Shown here piece after piece: positions 54,829-64,000 of a DNA stretch of 64,000 nt (position 1 is its first letter; every line of letters begins with the position of its first letter). The translations under genes were made by a program, and so were the position numbers. The DNA comes from Massilibacteroides vaginae (GTDB lineage: Bacteria; Bacteroidota; Bacteroidia; Bacteroidales; Tannerellaceae), in the NCBI RefSeq assembly GCF_900178525.1, contig NZ_FXDJ01000006.1, forward strand, positions 62,001-126,000, given 5' to 3'. A model generated the notes under the pieces. The model did no database searches. It saw only the letters and a list, made by a program, of their open reading frames with translations, and was not told the DNA's origin.

Positions 54829-56076
54829 TTAGTCTAAACTATGAATAACCAGCCCGGAGCGAAGCTTCGGCTCAAACCAGGTTGTTTTCGGAGGCATAAT
54901 GTTACCGGTATCGGCGATATCAATCAATTGTTTCATAGAAACAGGATAAAGTGCCAATGCGACTTTCATCTCTCCATTATCCACACGACGTTTCAACTCA
55001 CCTAACCCGCGTATTCCACCAACGAAATCTATACGTTTATCAGAACGCAAATCCTTAATTCCTAAGATTTCATCCAACACAAGATTAGAAGAAATAGTCA
55101 CATCCAACACGCCAATTGGGTCATTATCATTGTATGTGCCCGGCTTTGCGGTTAAAGAATACCACTTACCGGATAGATAAAGAGAGAAATTATGCAATGC
55201 TGCCGGTGTGTAAATATCCGTTCCCTTTTCTTCAATGATGAAGTTATCTGATAACTTAGCCAGAAATTCCGCATCAGAAAGTCCATTTAAGTCTTTAACT
55301 ACACGATTATAATCGATGATTGTAAGCTGACTGGCCGGAAAACATACTGCCATGAAATAATTATATTCCTCATCCCCACGATGGGCAGGATTTTGTTTGG
55401 CCTTTTCTGCTCCTACTAAAGCTGCGGCAGCTGAACGATGATGCCCATCCGCAATGTACAAGGAAGGAATAGCTGCAAACAGTTCCGTTATGCGCTGAAT
55501 ATCCTGCACATTATCAATAGGCCAAAAGGTATGACCAAAACCATCTAATGGAGCAACAAAATCATATTCAGGAGCTTTATCGGTATATTTTTTCACAATA
55601 CCATCCAACTCAGCATTATCCGGATAAGCAAAGAAAACTGGTTCGACATTCGCGTTATTGATGCGCACATGCTTCATTCTGTCTTCCTCTTTATCCCGCC
55701 TTGTTAATTCATGTTTCTTAATATTACCTTTCAGATAATCTTCAACTGAAGCACAAACAACTAAGCCATATTGCGTACGCCCGTTCATCGTCTGAGCATA
55801 CACATAGTACATTTCTTTTTGATCTTGCACCAACCAGCCTTTTTCCTGAAACAGTTTAAAGTTTTCGACGGCTTTTTCATACACAGCCGCATCGTGCTCA
55901 TCTGTTCCTACAGGAAAATCTATTTCCGGTTTAATAATACGATACAACGACTTTTCGTTTCCTTTCGCTTCTTCACGAGCTTCTTCAGAATTCAAAACAT
56001 CGTATGGTCGAGAAGCTACTTTCTCAACCAAATCGACAGGTGGTCTGATTCCTTTAAATGGTTTTATTACCGCCAT
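54829..56076 (-). CDS. DUF1015 family protein (ParB/SerK-like DGHHR motif)
   Basis: The 415-residue soluble protein begins MAVIKPFKGIRPPVDLVEKV and matches the DUF1015 family. It has SRPYDVLN near 22-29, a basic KKHELTRRDKEEDRMKH block and IADGHHRSAAA with DGHHR at 210-214. DGHHR also occurs in ParB-like proteins including archaeal serine kinase SerK. It follows serA by 25 bp in a serC-serA-DUF1015 operon, an order common in this phylum, so a role in serine or phosphoserine metabolism is plausible but unproven. Confidence 0.85.
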   Translation of the reverse strand: MAVIKPFKGIRPPVDLVEKVASRPYDVLNSEEAREEAKGNEKSLYRIIKPEIDFPVGTDEHDAAVYEKAVENFKLFQEKGWLVQDQKEMYYVYAQTMNGRTQYGLVVCASVEDYLKGNIKKHELTRRDKEEDRMKHVRINNANVEPVFFAYPDNAELDGIVKKYTDKAPEYDFVAPLDGFGHTFWPIDNVQDIQRITELFAAIPSLYIADGHHRSAAAALVGAEKAKQNPAHRGDEEYNYFMAVCFPASQLTIIDYNRVVKDLNGLSDAEFLAKLSDNFIIEEKGTDIYTPAALHNFSLYLSGKWYSLTAKPGTYNDNDPIGVLDVTISSNLVLDEILGIKDLRSDKRIDFVGGIRGLGELKRRVDNGEMKVALALYPVSMKQLIDIADTGNIMPPKTTWFEPKLRSGLVIHSLD

Positions 56077-56101
56077 TACATGTTATTTTGTTAGACAATT
56101 G

Positions 56102-57025
56102 TTATTTATTCACTTTGTATTGCTCATTTCCATTTTTCAGGAAATCTACAATTTGATTTGCTGCTGCAAGACCGGCATTTATATTAGCTTCTGCAGTTTG
56201 GGCACCCATCTTTTTAGGAGTCGCAAAATAGCGATCCGGATAAGCGGCCAATAGCTCCGCGTGATTTCCAGGCTGAATATCTGTAAAATACTTAAAGTCC
56301 GATCGCTCGGAAAACATCTTCAGTAACCCTTCGTCATCCACAACTTCTTTACGGGCAGTATTCACAACAATCGCTCCTTTAGGCATTGAATTCATCAATT
56401 CGAAATTGATCGATTTCTTTGTTTCTGCCGTTGCCGGGATATGCAAAGATACAATCTGGCAGGTCTTAAACAAATCTTCAACAGAAGTCAATGCTTTTAC
56501 ACCGTCATTTTCTATGGTAACTGTCGATGCGTAGGCGTCATAAGCATATTGATCCATTCCAAAGCCCTTACCAACCCGAGCCACATTACGTCCTACGTGT
56601 CCATAAGCCAATATCCCCAGTTTTTTATCTTTCAGTTCAATACCCGCTGTTCCATTAAAGAAACCACGAATTCCATAAAGCAACATACCAAACACCAATT
56701 CGGCTACAGCATTCGCATTCTGTCCCGGCGTGTTCATTACGCATACATTATTAGCAGTAGCAGCATCCAGATCAACATTATCGTATCCAGCTCCGGCACG
56801 AACTACGATTTTAAGTTGTTTAGCCGCGTTCAACACTTCCTGATCAATAATGTCACTACGAATAATTATCGCATCAACATTCTTAACGGCATCCAGCAAT
56901 TGTGCTTTTTCCGTATATTTCTCAAGCAGTACTAATTCAAATCCCTCCTTCTCAACAATTTCCCGTATTCCCTGAACAGCTACGGGTGCGAAAGGCTTGT
57001 CTGTTGCGATTAATATCTTTGCCAT
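56102..57025 (-). CDS. serA: D-3-phosphoglycerate dehydrogenase
   Basis: This enzyme performs the first step of serine synthesis (3-phosphoglycerate to 3-phosphohydroxypyruvate, NAD). The 307-residue short form lacks the ACT regulatory domain. Features are RAGAGYDNVDLDAATANNV, an NAD fold that reads LGILAYGHVGRNVARVGKGF, and the catalytic Arg/Glu/His region VNTARKEVVDDEGLL. The ATG at 57025 follows the serC stop by 2 bp; a TTG at 57031 is rejected. No feedback control by serine through ACT is expected. Confidence 0.9.
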   Translation of the reverse strand: MAKILIATDKPFAPVAVQGIREIVEKEGFELVLLEKYTEKAQLLDAVKNVDAIIIRSDIIDQEVLNAAKQLKIVVRAGAGYDNVDLDAATANNVCVMNTPGQNANAVAELVFGMLLYGIRGFFNGTAGIELKDKKLGILAYGHVGRNVARVGKGFGMDQYAYDAYASTVTIENDGVKALTSVEDLFKTCQIVSLHIPATAETKKSINFELMNSMPKGAIVVNTARKEVVDDEGLLKMFSERSDFKYFTDIQPGNHAELLAAYPDRYFATPKKMGAQTAEANINAGLAAANQIVDFLKNGNEQYKVNK

Positions 57026-57027
57026 AC

Positions 57028-58095
57028 TCAATGTTTCTTTTCAAAATCTTTCATTACTTGAATCAAAGCTTCCACACTGCTTTTATCCATAGCATTATAG
57101 ATAGAAGCACGGAACCCTCCAACAGAACGATGTCCTTTAATACCTACCATTCCGGCGGCCGATGCAAATGCGTTAAATTCTGCTTCAAGCTCTTTGTATT
57201 CTTCGTTCATAACAAAGCAAACATTCATTATAGAACGATCTTCTACAGCAGCTGTTCCTCTGAACAATTTATTACGATCTATTTCATCATAAAGGATAGC
57301 AGCTTTGTCAATATTTTTCTTTTCCAGCACTTTCACACCGCCTAATTCTTTATAAAGCTTCAATGTCTGAAGACTTGCGTAAATAGGCATTACCGGTGGT
57401 GTGTTAAACATGGATTCTTTTGCTATATGCGTTTTAAAATTTAAGATAGTAGGGATCGGACGTTCCACATGTCCAAGCGCATCCTCACGTACAATAACCA
57501 ATGTTACACCAGCCGGGCCGAGATTTTTTTGTGCACCGGCATAAATAACATCATATTTGGACACATCCACCGGACGCGAGAAAATATCAGACGACATATC
57601 GGCTACCAAACGCGCTTTCACATCCGGATCATACCTCATCTCCGTACCGAAGATAGTATTATTAGATGTAAAATGAAAATAATCCGTATCGTCCGCGATC
57701 GAATATCCTTTTGGTATATATGAATAATTTGCTTCTTTTGACGAAGCTACAACTTCGACTTCTCCAAAGAACTTGGCTTCCTTTATAGCATTGGAAGCCC
57801 ATGTCCCCGAATCCAAATAAGAAGCTTTCTTGTTTAGTAGATTGAAAGGCACCATACAGAATTGCATACTTGCACCTCCCCCGAGAAAAACCACTTCGTA
57901 ACCTGCCGGAACATCTAAAAGCTCCTTAACCAAGGCTCTCGCCTCGTCACTTACGGCAACGAATTCTTTACTTCTATGCGAAACTTCGAGTAAGGACAAC
58001 CCTGTACCAGCAAAATCATTTACCGCTGCAGCGGTATTCTTTATCGTATACTCGCTTAGGATAGAAGGACCCGCATAAAAATTGTGCTTCTTCAT
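57028..58095 (-). CDS. serC: Phosphoserine aminotransferase
   Basis: This PLP enzyme converts 3-phosphohydroxypyruvate and glutamate to phosphoserine. The 355-residue protein begins [20 protein letters not shown]. It contains [18 protein letters not shown] and the PLP Lys in [18 protein letters not shown], and ends with [19 protein letters not shown]. The length is canonical. It is the first gene of the ser operon. Confidence 0.95.
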   Translation of the reverse strand: MKKHNFYAGPSILSEYTIKNTAAAVNDFAGTGLSLLEVSHRSKEFVAVSDEARALVKELLDVPAGYEVVFLGGGASMQFCMVPFNLLNKKASYLDSGTWASNAIKEAKFFGEVEVVASSKEANYSYIPKGYSIADDTDYFHFTSNNTIFGTEMRYDPDVKARLVADMSSDIFSRPVDVSKYDVIYAGAQKNLGPAGVTLVIVREDALGHVERPIPTILNFKTHIAKESMFNTPPVMPIYASLQTLKLYKELGGVKVLEKKNIDKAAILYDEIDRNKLFRGTAAVEDRSIMNVCFVMNEEYKELEAEFNAFASAAGMVGIKGHRSVGGFRASIYNAMDKSSVEALIQVMKDFEKKH

Positions 58096-58238
58096 ACTTT
58101 TATGAATTTAATTTTATATAAATATTATAATAACTTACTACACCAATCCTGTTTTTTAACAGGCGGCTAATGTACGCTTTTTTTTGAATACAGCAACCAT
58201 TTAGTTATTAAAAATCAATTTACAATGGCATATTAACA

Positions 58239-59510
58239 CTAATAACGCCCTCCCCATAACGCTTTCACATGTTCAACTAATTTCTTTTCGGCCGGATTAT
58301 CCTGTCCTTCCCAAAAACGTTCATTCAGCATTTCATGAGGTAAATACTCTTGCTTCACAAAGTGGTTGGGGTAGTCGTGCGCATACTTATAATCAGCGCC
58401 ATAGTTAAGCTCAGACATTAACTTAGTCGGGGCATTTCGCAGATGAAGAGGCACCGGTACGTTACCCGTTTGATTAACATAAGCAATGGCTTTATCAATC
58501 GACAGGTAAGCCGAATTACTCTTTGGGCAACAAGCCAGATAGATCGTTGTTTCGGCTAAAACAATACGCCCTTCGGGCCAACCGATCTTCTTCAGGGTGT
58601 CAAAACAGGCGTTTGCCAACAATAAGGCATTGGGGTTAGCTAAACCAACATCTTCGGCAGCAGAAATAACAAGTCTCCGGGCTATAAACTCGGGATCTTC
58701 ACCTCCCGCCACCATACGAGCCAGCCAATAGATTGCGCCATCCGGATCACTACCACGTATCGATTTGATAAATGCAGAAATGATGTCATAATGCATTTCC
58801 CCACCCTTATCATAGGCTGCGGGATTCTCTTGCAATCGTTCAACAACTTTGACATTTGTTATCTCAACATGATCGCTTTCTTCAGCGGCAACTACTAATT
58901 CAAGAATATTCAGAAGTTTACGAGCGTCACCACCTGAATACCGAAGCAAAGCCCCCGTTTCAGTCAACGTTATTTTCTTCTCCTTAAGTACAATATCATG
59001 TTGAATTGCATGATTCAACAATTCCAACAAATCACCTTTATCCAGCGATTTCAGCACATAAACCTGACAACGAGATAACAAAGGGCGAATAACTTCAAAT
59101 GAAGGATTCTCCGTAGTTGCGCCTATCAGCGTAACTACCCCCGTCTCAACAGCATGCAACAATGAATCTTGCTGAGATTTACTAAACCGGTGAATTTCAT
59201 CAATGAATAATAAAGGTGAAGTCGTATTAAAAAACTTGTTTTTCTTGGCTTGATCAATAATTTCACGAACATCCTTAACGCCGGAGCTGATTGCGCTCAA
59301 GGTATAAAAAGTCGTCTCTAATCTATTCGCAATGATCTGGGCTAATGTTGTTTTTCCTACACCGGGAGGTCCCCACAAGATAAAAGAAGGCACTCTTCCC
59401 GCGTCTATCATTCTACGCAACACAGCTCCTTCTCCCACCAGATGCTTTTGTCCTATATAGTCATCCAGCGTTTTTGGGCGTAATCTCTCAGCTAAAGGTT
59501 GACTTATCAT
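58239..59510 (-). CDS. rarA: Replication-associated recombination protein A (RarA/MgsA)
   Basis: This AAA+ ATPase, related to clamp loaders, acts at stalled replication forks. The 423-residue protein has Walker A in LWGPPGVGKTTLAQIIANRL (about 45-64), Walker B LLFIDEIHRFSKSQQDSLL, sensor GATTENPSFEV and the C-terminal tetramerisation part with ARMVAGGEDPEFIARRLVI. Length is typical. It is monocistronic. Confidence 0.94.
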   Translation of the reverse strand: MISQPLAERLRPKTLDDYIGQKHLVGEGAVLRRMIDAGRVPSFILWGPPGVGKTTLAQIIANRLETTFYTLSAISSGVKDVREIIDQAKKNKFFNTTSPLLFIDEIHRFSKSQQDSLLHAVETGVVTLIGATTENPSFEVIRPLLSRCQVYVLKSLDKGDLLELLNHAIQHDIVLKEKKITLTETGALLRYSGGDARKLLNILELVVAAEESDHVEITNVKVVERLQENPAAYDKGGEMHYDIISAFIKSIRGSDPDGAIYWLARMVAGGEDPEFIARRLVISAAEDVGLANPNALLLANACFDTLKKIGWPEGRIVLAETTIYLACCPKSNSAYLSIDKAIAYVNQTGNVPVPLHLRNAPTKLMSELNYGADYKYAHDYPNHFVKQEYLPHEMLNERFWEGQDNPAEKKLVEHVKALWGGRY

Positions 59511-59662
59511 AGAAACAAAATTCGCATATTTTATCCACTTGACAAAGGATCAACCACAAAATAGTAAAAGAAAAATTCCGTATAAAAGGCACATACCGTA
59601 AATTTTAACAGAAAAGGGAGGGAGATTATTTTTATCCGCTAAAAACAGTAGTTATTAAACTA

Positions 59663-59692
59663 GAATATGCCGGTTTCACAACCGGCATATTC
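59663..59692. other. Perfect 13-bp hairpin in a gene-poor region
   Basis: GAATATGCCGGTT (59663-59675), loop TCAC, AACCGGCATATTC (59680-59692). It lacks a clear T-run; the core ATGCCGG/CCGGCAT is shared with the hairpin at 26010. It may be the terminator of the decayed gene at 59820-60082, on whose downstream side it lies. Confidence 0.6.
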
Positions 59693-59819
59693 TCTATTTG
59701 ACTAAACATTGTTTTATCAACGAAGAAGCGGATTTCTCAATGGGCTTCCTTCTAATACTCTATTGTTATTTATAATAATTCTAATTGTTAACTAATCTAT
59801 CTGATTATATCCCTTAAGA

Positions 59820-60082
59820 TTATTTATCAGAAACATAGTTCCAATAATCTGTTTTTGCAATTCTCTCAATTATCACCTTTCTGTCAGCTTCACTTATATT
59901 AACTGTACCGGGGTGATCTCTTAAGCTATTTCAATCCTACGCCACAAAACTTCACAAACAGAAAGCCCATTCGAACCTTAAGGTTTTCCCGGAATGGTGA
60001 TGTGCAGATTTGTATTGCACGAAACCAACGTTATGGATAGGAGGAAAAAAATCACTAAATTATTTAAACCTGTTTTCAGCAT
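59820..60082 (-). pseudogene. Decayed small lipoprotein gene
   Basis: On the minus strand an ATG at 60082 opens a lipoprotein signal: MLKTGLNNLVIFFLLSITLV followed by SCNTNLHITIPGKP and a stop at 59978. In a different frame 59820-59930 reads SLRDHPGTVNISEADRKV, IIERIAKTDYWNYVSDK and stop, which looks like the true C terminus. At least one stop and one frameshift separate the parts. I do not recognise the family. Flanks 59511-59819 and 60083-60305 hold no other gene. Confidence 0.55.
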
Positions 60083-60305
60083 AATCTTTTTTTTATCATT
60101 ATAACAAAATTAACAGAGATACATTTCTACTTTTTCAATTGATTCTAATTTCAGATGAATCAAGTTGTATTTAATATTTTCTCATAGTCTATATATCCCA
60201 ATCATTTCTCAATAGGATCAATTAGCAGACCAGTTATTAGTTTTGATCTGCAAAAATAACACAAGTTAATGGGAATAGAATTCTTTAAACACGCCCCTTA
60301 ATTAG

Positions 60306-61163
60306 TCAAACTAATCCTTTGCATTGTTTTTTTCGGGTTACCCCCGGTGTTTCCCCAAAAGTAGTCTTGTAAAAATCACTAAAAGTACTTGTCGAGGAAA
60401 AATTATATTTATCCGAAATCTGCTTAAAGTTTAGCTTACTCGAACAAACATCCCTATAAATCTCTCTGGATTTTTGCTCTCTCATCCATTTGGATGGAGA
60501 CACACCAAATGTTTTCTTAAACCGCTTTTCAAATCCGGACACCGTATAGTGTAATGATTCCGCAAGTGCAGAGACAGTTGAAAAACGACGGAAATTTCTA
60601 ACCACTTCACTTGAAAACGTAATATTATCAGACAATCCTTCGTAAAAGAAAAGCGCTAATTCATCTTTTGTATAAAAACCACGAAGCATATAAAGTAGTT
60701 CTTTCCGTTTGTAGTCAAAAAATATACGGCAAAACATTTTATGGGCAAGCAAACATTCAACTCCGTCTACGAAACTCCGGATTAATTGATTTGCAGATAA
60801 AACAAAGGGTGATTCTTTTTTTATGTTGATCAGCTTTTTTTTCAGCATGGGGCCGGTAAAACAATCGCAAAAACGAATTTGATCTTCCAACCTAAACATA
60901 AAACACTTAAATCCGGCTGTCGATTTATAGGTCAGTTCACTACCGATCGGTACAAAATACATCTGATTTTCCGAAACCAAAACATCAGAATAAGAATTGT
61001 AACTGAACGCTACTTCGCCATTTACAACATATAAAACAATATGATTATTCAAAAATAACTTTCCACAAGCGTCTGCCTTGCCTTCAATTAATTCAATTAA
61101 AGGCTCATTTCCTATTTCATAATTAAAACAAGCCTTATGTTCTTCTAAATATTTAATTACCAT
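60306..61163 (-). CDS. AraC-family transcriptional regulator
   Basis: The 285-residue protein has an N-terminal cupin-like sensing part (NNHIVLYVVNGEVAFSYNSY, ENQMYFVPIGSELTY). A C-terminal pair of helix-turn-helix motifs follows, with VSALAESLHYTVSGFEKRFK and ISDKYNFSSTSTFSDFYKTTF. It is divergent from the GH92 gene across about 400 bp and may regulate it, though the target is not proven. An alternative is an unrelated Bacteroidetes quorum or stress regulator. Confidence 0.87.
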   Translation of the reverse strand: MVIKYLEEHKACFNYEIGNEPLIELIEGKADACGKLFLNNHIVLYVVNGEVAFSYNSYSDVLVSENQMYFVPIGSELTYKSTAGFKCFMFRLEDQIRFCDCFTGPMLKKKLINIKKESPFVLSANQLIRSFVDGVECLLAHKMFCRIFFDYKRKELLYMLRGFYTKDELALFFYEGLSDNITFSSEVVRNFRRFSTVSALAESLHYTVSGFEKRFKKTFGVSPSKWMREQKSREIYRDVCSSKLNFKQISDKYNFSSTSTFSDFYKTTFGETPGVTRKKQCKGLV

Positions 61164-61534
61164 TTTTTGCTTTTGAGATTTTCTACAATAGGTATTTTCT
61201 AATTGTACACTGAGGTATTCCTCATTATTGTATGTTTTGATAAAATAGAAATAATAAAATGTTACTCTTCTGTTTCCTTCAAAAATAGAATTAATTCACA
61301 CATTTGCTTTGGCTAATTTTCAGCGTCCGTAAATACTTTCACCTTAATATTAGAGACAAAAATACACAAACTATAGCAAACAACAATAAAAAGTCAAAAA
61401 GCTACATCGCAAGAAAATTGCCACTTATTCAGTTGTAACAAAAAAAGCCCACAATTTGTTTTTGAAATTATGTATATAATACTTAAAACTCGCACAAAAA
61501 AGAAAAATAATTTATGTAATATATTGAAAGAGAA
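61164..61534. other. Divergent intergenic region araC-GH92
   Basis: A/T-rich, no coding frame and no strong hairpin. It should contain the operator of the AraC regulator; I found no clear repeated half-site by eye. Confidence 0.4.
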
Positions 61535-61542
61535 TATTTTTG
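61535..61542 (+). promoter_or_regulatory. -7 element for the GH92 gene
   Basis: TATTTTTG fits TAnnTTTG, 27 bp upstream of the ATG at 61570. No matching -33 box, which would suit an activator-dependent promoter. Confidence 0.45.
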
Positions 61543-61569
61543 CAAAAGCGAATAATAAATAAAAATATC

Positions 61570-63855
61570 ATGTTTAAAACCAAAGAAAGATTATTTACTC
61601 TCATTTGTTCGGTCTTATTTTCATTACCAGGACTTGCACAAAAAACACTTAACCTTGTTGACTATGTTAACCCTTTAGCAGGAACACTGTCGAAGTTCGA
61701 ACTATCTACAGGCAATACCTATCCTGCCATTGCACGTCCATGGGGCATGAATTTCTGGGTACCGCAAACCGGAAGTATGGGAAATGGCTGGACCTATACT
61801 TATACTGCAGACAAGATCAAAGGCTTCAAGCAAACTCACCAACCAAGTCCATGGATGAACGATTACGGTCAGTTCTCAATCATGCCGGTTTCCGGAAAAT
61901 TGGTGTTCGATCAGGATAAACGCGCCAGTTGGTTCTCCCATAAAGCCGAAATCGCGAAGCCTCATTATTACAAAGTGCATCTGGCCGATCATGATATAAC
62001 AACTGAAATTACACCGACTGATCGCGCGGCCATGTTTCGGTTCACTTTTCCGGAATCAGATAAATCATACGTCGTAGTCGATGCTTTTGACCGAGGTTCA
62101 TACATTAAAATTATTCCGGAAGAAAATAAAATCATAGGCTATACTACACGCAACAGCGGTGGAGTGCCCGAAAATTTCAAAAACTATTTCGTGATCACTT
62201 TTGATAAATCATTTACATATCAAGCAACGGTGGGTGATCTGGAAATTCGAAAAAACGAATTGGAAGCATCCGAAGAGCATACCGGAGCTATCATCGGTTT
62301 TCAAACCAAAAGGCATGAGGTTGTTCATGCGCGTGTAGCGTCTTCGTTTATAAGCTTCGAACAAGCGGAACTTAATTTAAAAGAACTCCGGAACGATTCT
62401 TTTGATCAGATCGTAGATAAAGGAGAGGAAGTCTGGAATGAAACTTTAGGGCGCATTACCATTGAAGATGATAACATCGACAATTTGCGCACATTCTATT
62501 CTTGTCTTTATCGCTCGGTACTTTTCCCGCGTAGTTTCTATGAAATCGACGCAAAAGGGCAAATCGTACATTATAGTCCATACAATGGTGAAGTTTTGCC
62601 CGGATATATGTTTGCCGACACCGGTTTTTGGGACACCTTCCGCTGTCTGTTCCCGTTCTTAAATATGGTTTACCCTTCCATGAATGTGAAAATGCAGGAA
62701 GGATTAGCCAATGCTTACAAAGAAAGCGGCTTCCTTCCCGAATGGTCAAGTCCGGGACATCGTAACACCATGGTAGGAAACAATTCAGCCTCCGTCGTGG
62801 CAGACGCTTACCTGAAAGGTCTTCGGGGCTATGATGTCGAAACACTTTGGAAAGCATTAAAGAACGGAGCAAACAACGTACATCCTACAGTGGCAGCCTC
62901 CGGACGTGCCGGTTACAACTACTACAATGAATATGGCTATATACCGAATGACACGGAAATCAGCCAAAACGTCGCGCGTACATTAGAATATGCTTACAAT
63001 GACTGGACAATCTACCAACTTGGAAAAGCCCTAAATAAACCGGCAACAGAGATCGATATCTATGCCAAAAGAGCGATGAACTACAAAAATCTGTTTGATC
63101 CGGAATATAAACTGATGAGAGGTAAAGGAAAAGACGGACGCTTTCACGGCAAATTCAGTCCGACGGATTGGAGTCGCGACTTTACCGAAGGTAATAGCTG
63201 GCATTATAGCTGGTCGGTTTTCCATGATCCACAAGGATTGATCGATCTGATGGGAGGATATACGATGTTTAACACCATGCTTGACTCCGTCTTTATTGTT
63301 CCCGGCATGGAGGGAATGAAAAGCCGGGGCATGATTCATGAAATGCGTGAAATGCAAGTGATGAATATGGGGCAATACGCGCATGGAAATCAGCCTATAC
63401 AACACATGATCTATTTATACAATTATTCCGGACAACCCTGGAAAAGCCAATATTGGCTTCGTGAGGTAATGGATAAACTTTACACCGACGGACCTGACGG
63501 TTATTGCGGTGATGAAGATAACGGACAGACATCCGCCTGGTATGTATTCTCCGCTTTGGGTTTCTATCCGGTTTGTCCGGGCACGGATCAATACATTATC
63601 GGTTCGCCGCTCTTTAAATCCGCCACTGTCAAATTAGAAAACGGAAAAGTCTTAAAAATTAATTCGAAGAACAACGACAAAGCCAACCGATACATATCAA
63701 CAATGAAACTCAACGGCAAGAACTACACAAAAAATTACATCACACATGCAGATATAATGAAAGGGGCGGTTATTTCTTTCGACATGTCTGCCGAACCAAA
63801 CAAAAAGCGTGGGGTTTCCGAAACCGATTTCCCCTACTCTTTCTCTAAAGAATAA
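61570..63855 (+). CDS. GH92 family alpha-mannosidase, secreted
   Basis: GH92 enzymes are calcium-dependent exo-alpha-mannosidases acting on N-glycan or yeast mannan chains. From the ATG at 61570 the protein has 761 residues with a signal peptide (LICSVLFSLPGLAQ). The N-terminal beta-domain starts DYVNPLAGTLSKFELSTGNT and has GFKQTHQPSPWMNDYGQFS. The catalytic barrel carries FADTGFWDTFRCLFPFL, GFLPEWSSPGHRNTMVGNNS, GNSWHYSWSVFHD and YCGDEDNGQTSAWYVFSALG. Length is typical. The in-frame start at 61540 lies at the transcription start and is rejected. The AraC regulator is divergent. Confidence 0.94.
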   Translation: MFKTKERLFTLICSVLFSLPGLAQKTLNLVDYVNPLAGTLSKFELSTGNTYPAIARPWGMNFWVPQTGSMGNGWTYTYTADKIKGFKQTHQPSPWMNDYGQFSIMPVSGKLVFDQDKRASWFSHKAEIAKPHYYKVHLADHDITTEITPTDRAAMFRFTFPESDKSYVVVDAFDRGSYIKIIPEENKIIGYTTRNSGGVPENFKNYFVITFDKSFTYQATVGDLEIRKNELEASEEHTGAIIGFQTKRHEVVHARVASSFISFEQAELNLKELRNDSFDQIVDKGEEVWNETLGRITIEDDNIDNLRTFYSCLYRSVLFPRSFYEIDAKGQIVHYSPYNGEVLPGYMFADTGFWDTFRCLFPFLNMVYPSMNVKMQEGLANAYKESGFLPEWSSPGHRNTMVGNNSASVVADAYLKGLRGYDVETLWKALKNGANNVHPTVAASGRAGYNYYNEYGYIPNDTEISQNVARTLEYAYNDWTIYQLGKALNKPATEIDIYAKRAMNYKNLFDPEYKLMRGKGKDGRFHGKFSPTDWSRDFTEGNSWHYSWSVFHDPQGLIDLMGGYTMFNTMLDSVFIVPGMEGMKSRGMIHEMREMQVMNMGQYAHGNQPIQHMIYLYNYSGQPWKSQYWLREVMDKLYTDGPDGYCGDEDNGQTSAWYVFSALGFYPVCPGTDQYIIGSPLFKSATVKLENGKVLKINSKNNDKANRYISTMKLNGKNYTKNYITHADIMKGAVISFDMSAEPNKKRGVSETDFPYSFSKE

Positions 63856-63870
63856 AAGAGAAAAAATGCG

Positions 63871-63878
63871 TACCTTTG
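63871..63878 (+). promoter_or_regulatory. -7 element for truA
   Basis: TACCTTTG matches TAnnTTTG and lies 25 bp before the GTG at 63904. Confidence 0.55.
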
Positions 63879-63903
63879 CAGGCAGTTACAATATTCGTTG
63901 AAT

Positions 63904-64000
63904 GTGAATCGCTATTTTATTTATTTAGGATATAACGGTAAGCCATTTTGTGGCTGGCAAGTACAACCAAACGGCATTACAGTACAGCAATGTATAGAAG
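63904..64000 (+). CDS. truA: tRNA pseudouridine synthase A (partial, 5' end only)
   Basis: The right edge cuts this gene. From a GTG at 63904 (TTG at 63898 is also possible) I read VNRYFIYLGYNGKPFCGWQ, VQPNGITVQQCIE. This is the TruA N terminus, with YxGxxFxGWQ-type pattern before the catalytic Asp, which is beyond the window. TruA modifies U38-U40 of tRNA anticodon stems. Confidence 0.85.
   Translation, partial: MNRYFIYLGYNGKPFCGWQVQPNGITVQQCIE

Noticed and set aside
59663-59692. Hairpin considered as a riboswitch or sRNA
   Set aside because: Only a simple stem-loop with no conserved aptamer features; at most a terminator or palindromic repeat.

Overview
The window is a Bacteroidales chromosome segment. 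Supporting signs are a SusC/SusD pair with an ECF sigma/FecR switch, a GH92 enzyme, many SPII lipoproteins, the gene order rimP-nusA-infB-cvpA-sufB, and promoters of the TTG-N19-TAnnTTTG type. I cannot name the genus. I recognised no rRNA or tRNA gene.

Layout. 1-5968 (minus) is a translation/transcription operon running into a suf locus cut by the left edge. 6510-13867 is mostly plus strand: M24 peptidase, gamma-class carbonic anhydrase-like protein, serine hydrolase, CBM9-like lipoprotein, then ZupT and a small ECF-sigma operon. 13982-17753 (minus) holds mazG, dsbD and an RluA-like protein with an altered catalytic motif. 18487-23953 holds an MBL-fold/VOC pair, a ROK glucokinase, a hemerythrin/response-regulator pair whose receiver has lost its phosphorylation residues, an AI-2E-family permease and an ABM lipoprotein. 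23990-32336 is a small polysaccharide utilisation locus (sigma, FecR, SusC, SusD, GH105). A 289-bp direct repeat flanks it, and transposase debris follows.

34017-46887 is an accessory island with a complete type II-C CRISPR-Cas system. It has 41 repeats (one split by an IS66 element with a CTTAGTTC target duplication), cas2, cas1, a 1373-aa cas9 and a tracrRNA just upstream of cas9. The array and tracrRNA are read on the plus strand, convergent with the cas genes. Two points stand out. Each CRISPR repeat contains a TTG-N19-TACCTTAG promoter-like element. Between cas9 and cas1 lies a plus-strand crRNA-like RNA candidate: a partial CRISPR repeat followed by an intrinsic terminator and preceded by guide-like sequence whose last 11 nt match a site 32 bp upstream of cas1. 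I propose it as a self-regulating guide, analogous in logic to scaRNA, tracr-L or CRISPR-RNA-like regulators. This is an inference.

46895-64000 returns to core genes: a pRiA4b ORF-3-like protein, rpmE, fructose-bisphosphate aldolase, a glycerol regulon (glpF-glpK-glpD with divergent glpR and clustered TTTCGAAAC motifs), serC-serA-DUF1015, a HAD phosphatase, rarA, a decayed lipoprotein gene, an AraC regulator divergent from a GH92 mannosidase, and the start of truA.

A 9-bp motif ATAAAGGAT recurs with an exact 21-bp period in three unrelated intergenic regions (4, 2 and 3 copies). It looks like a regulator-binding array or a dispersed repeat family.
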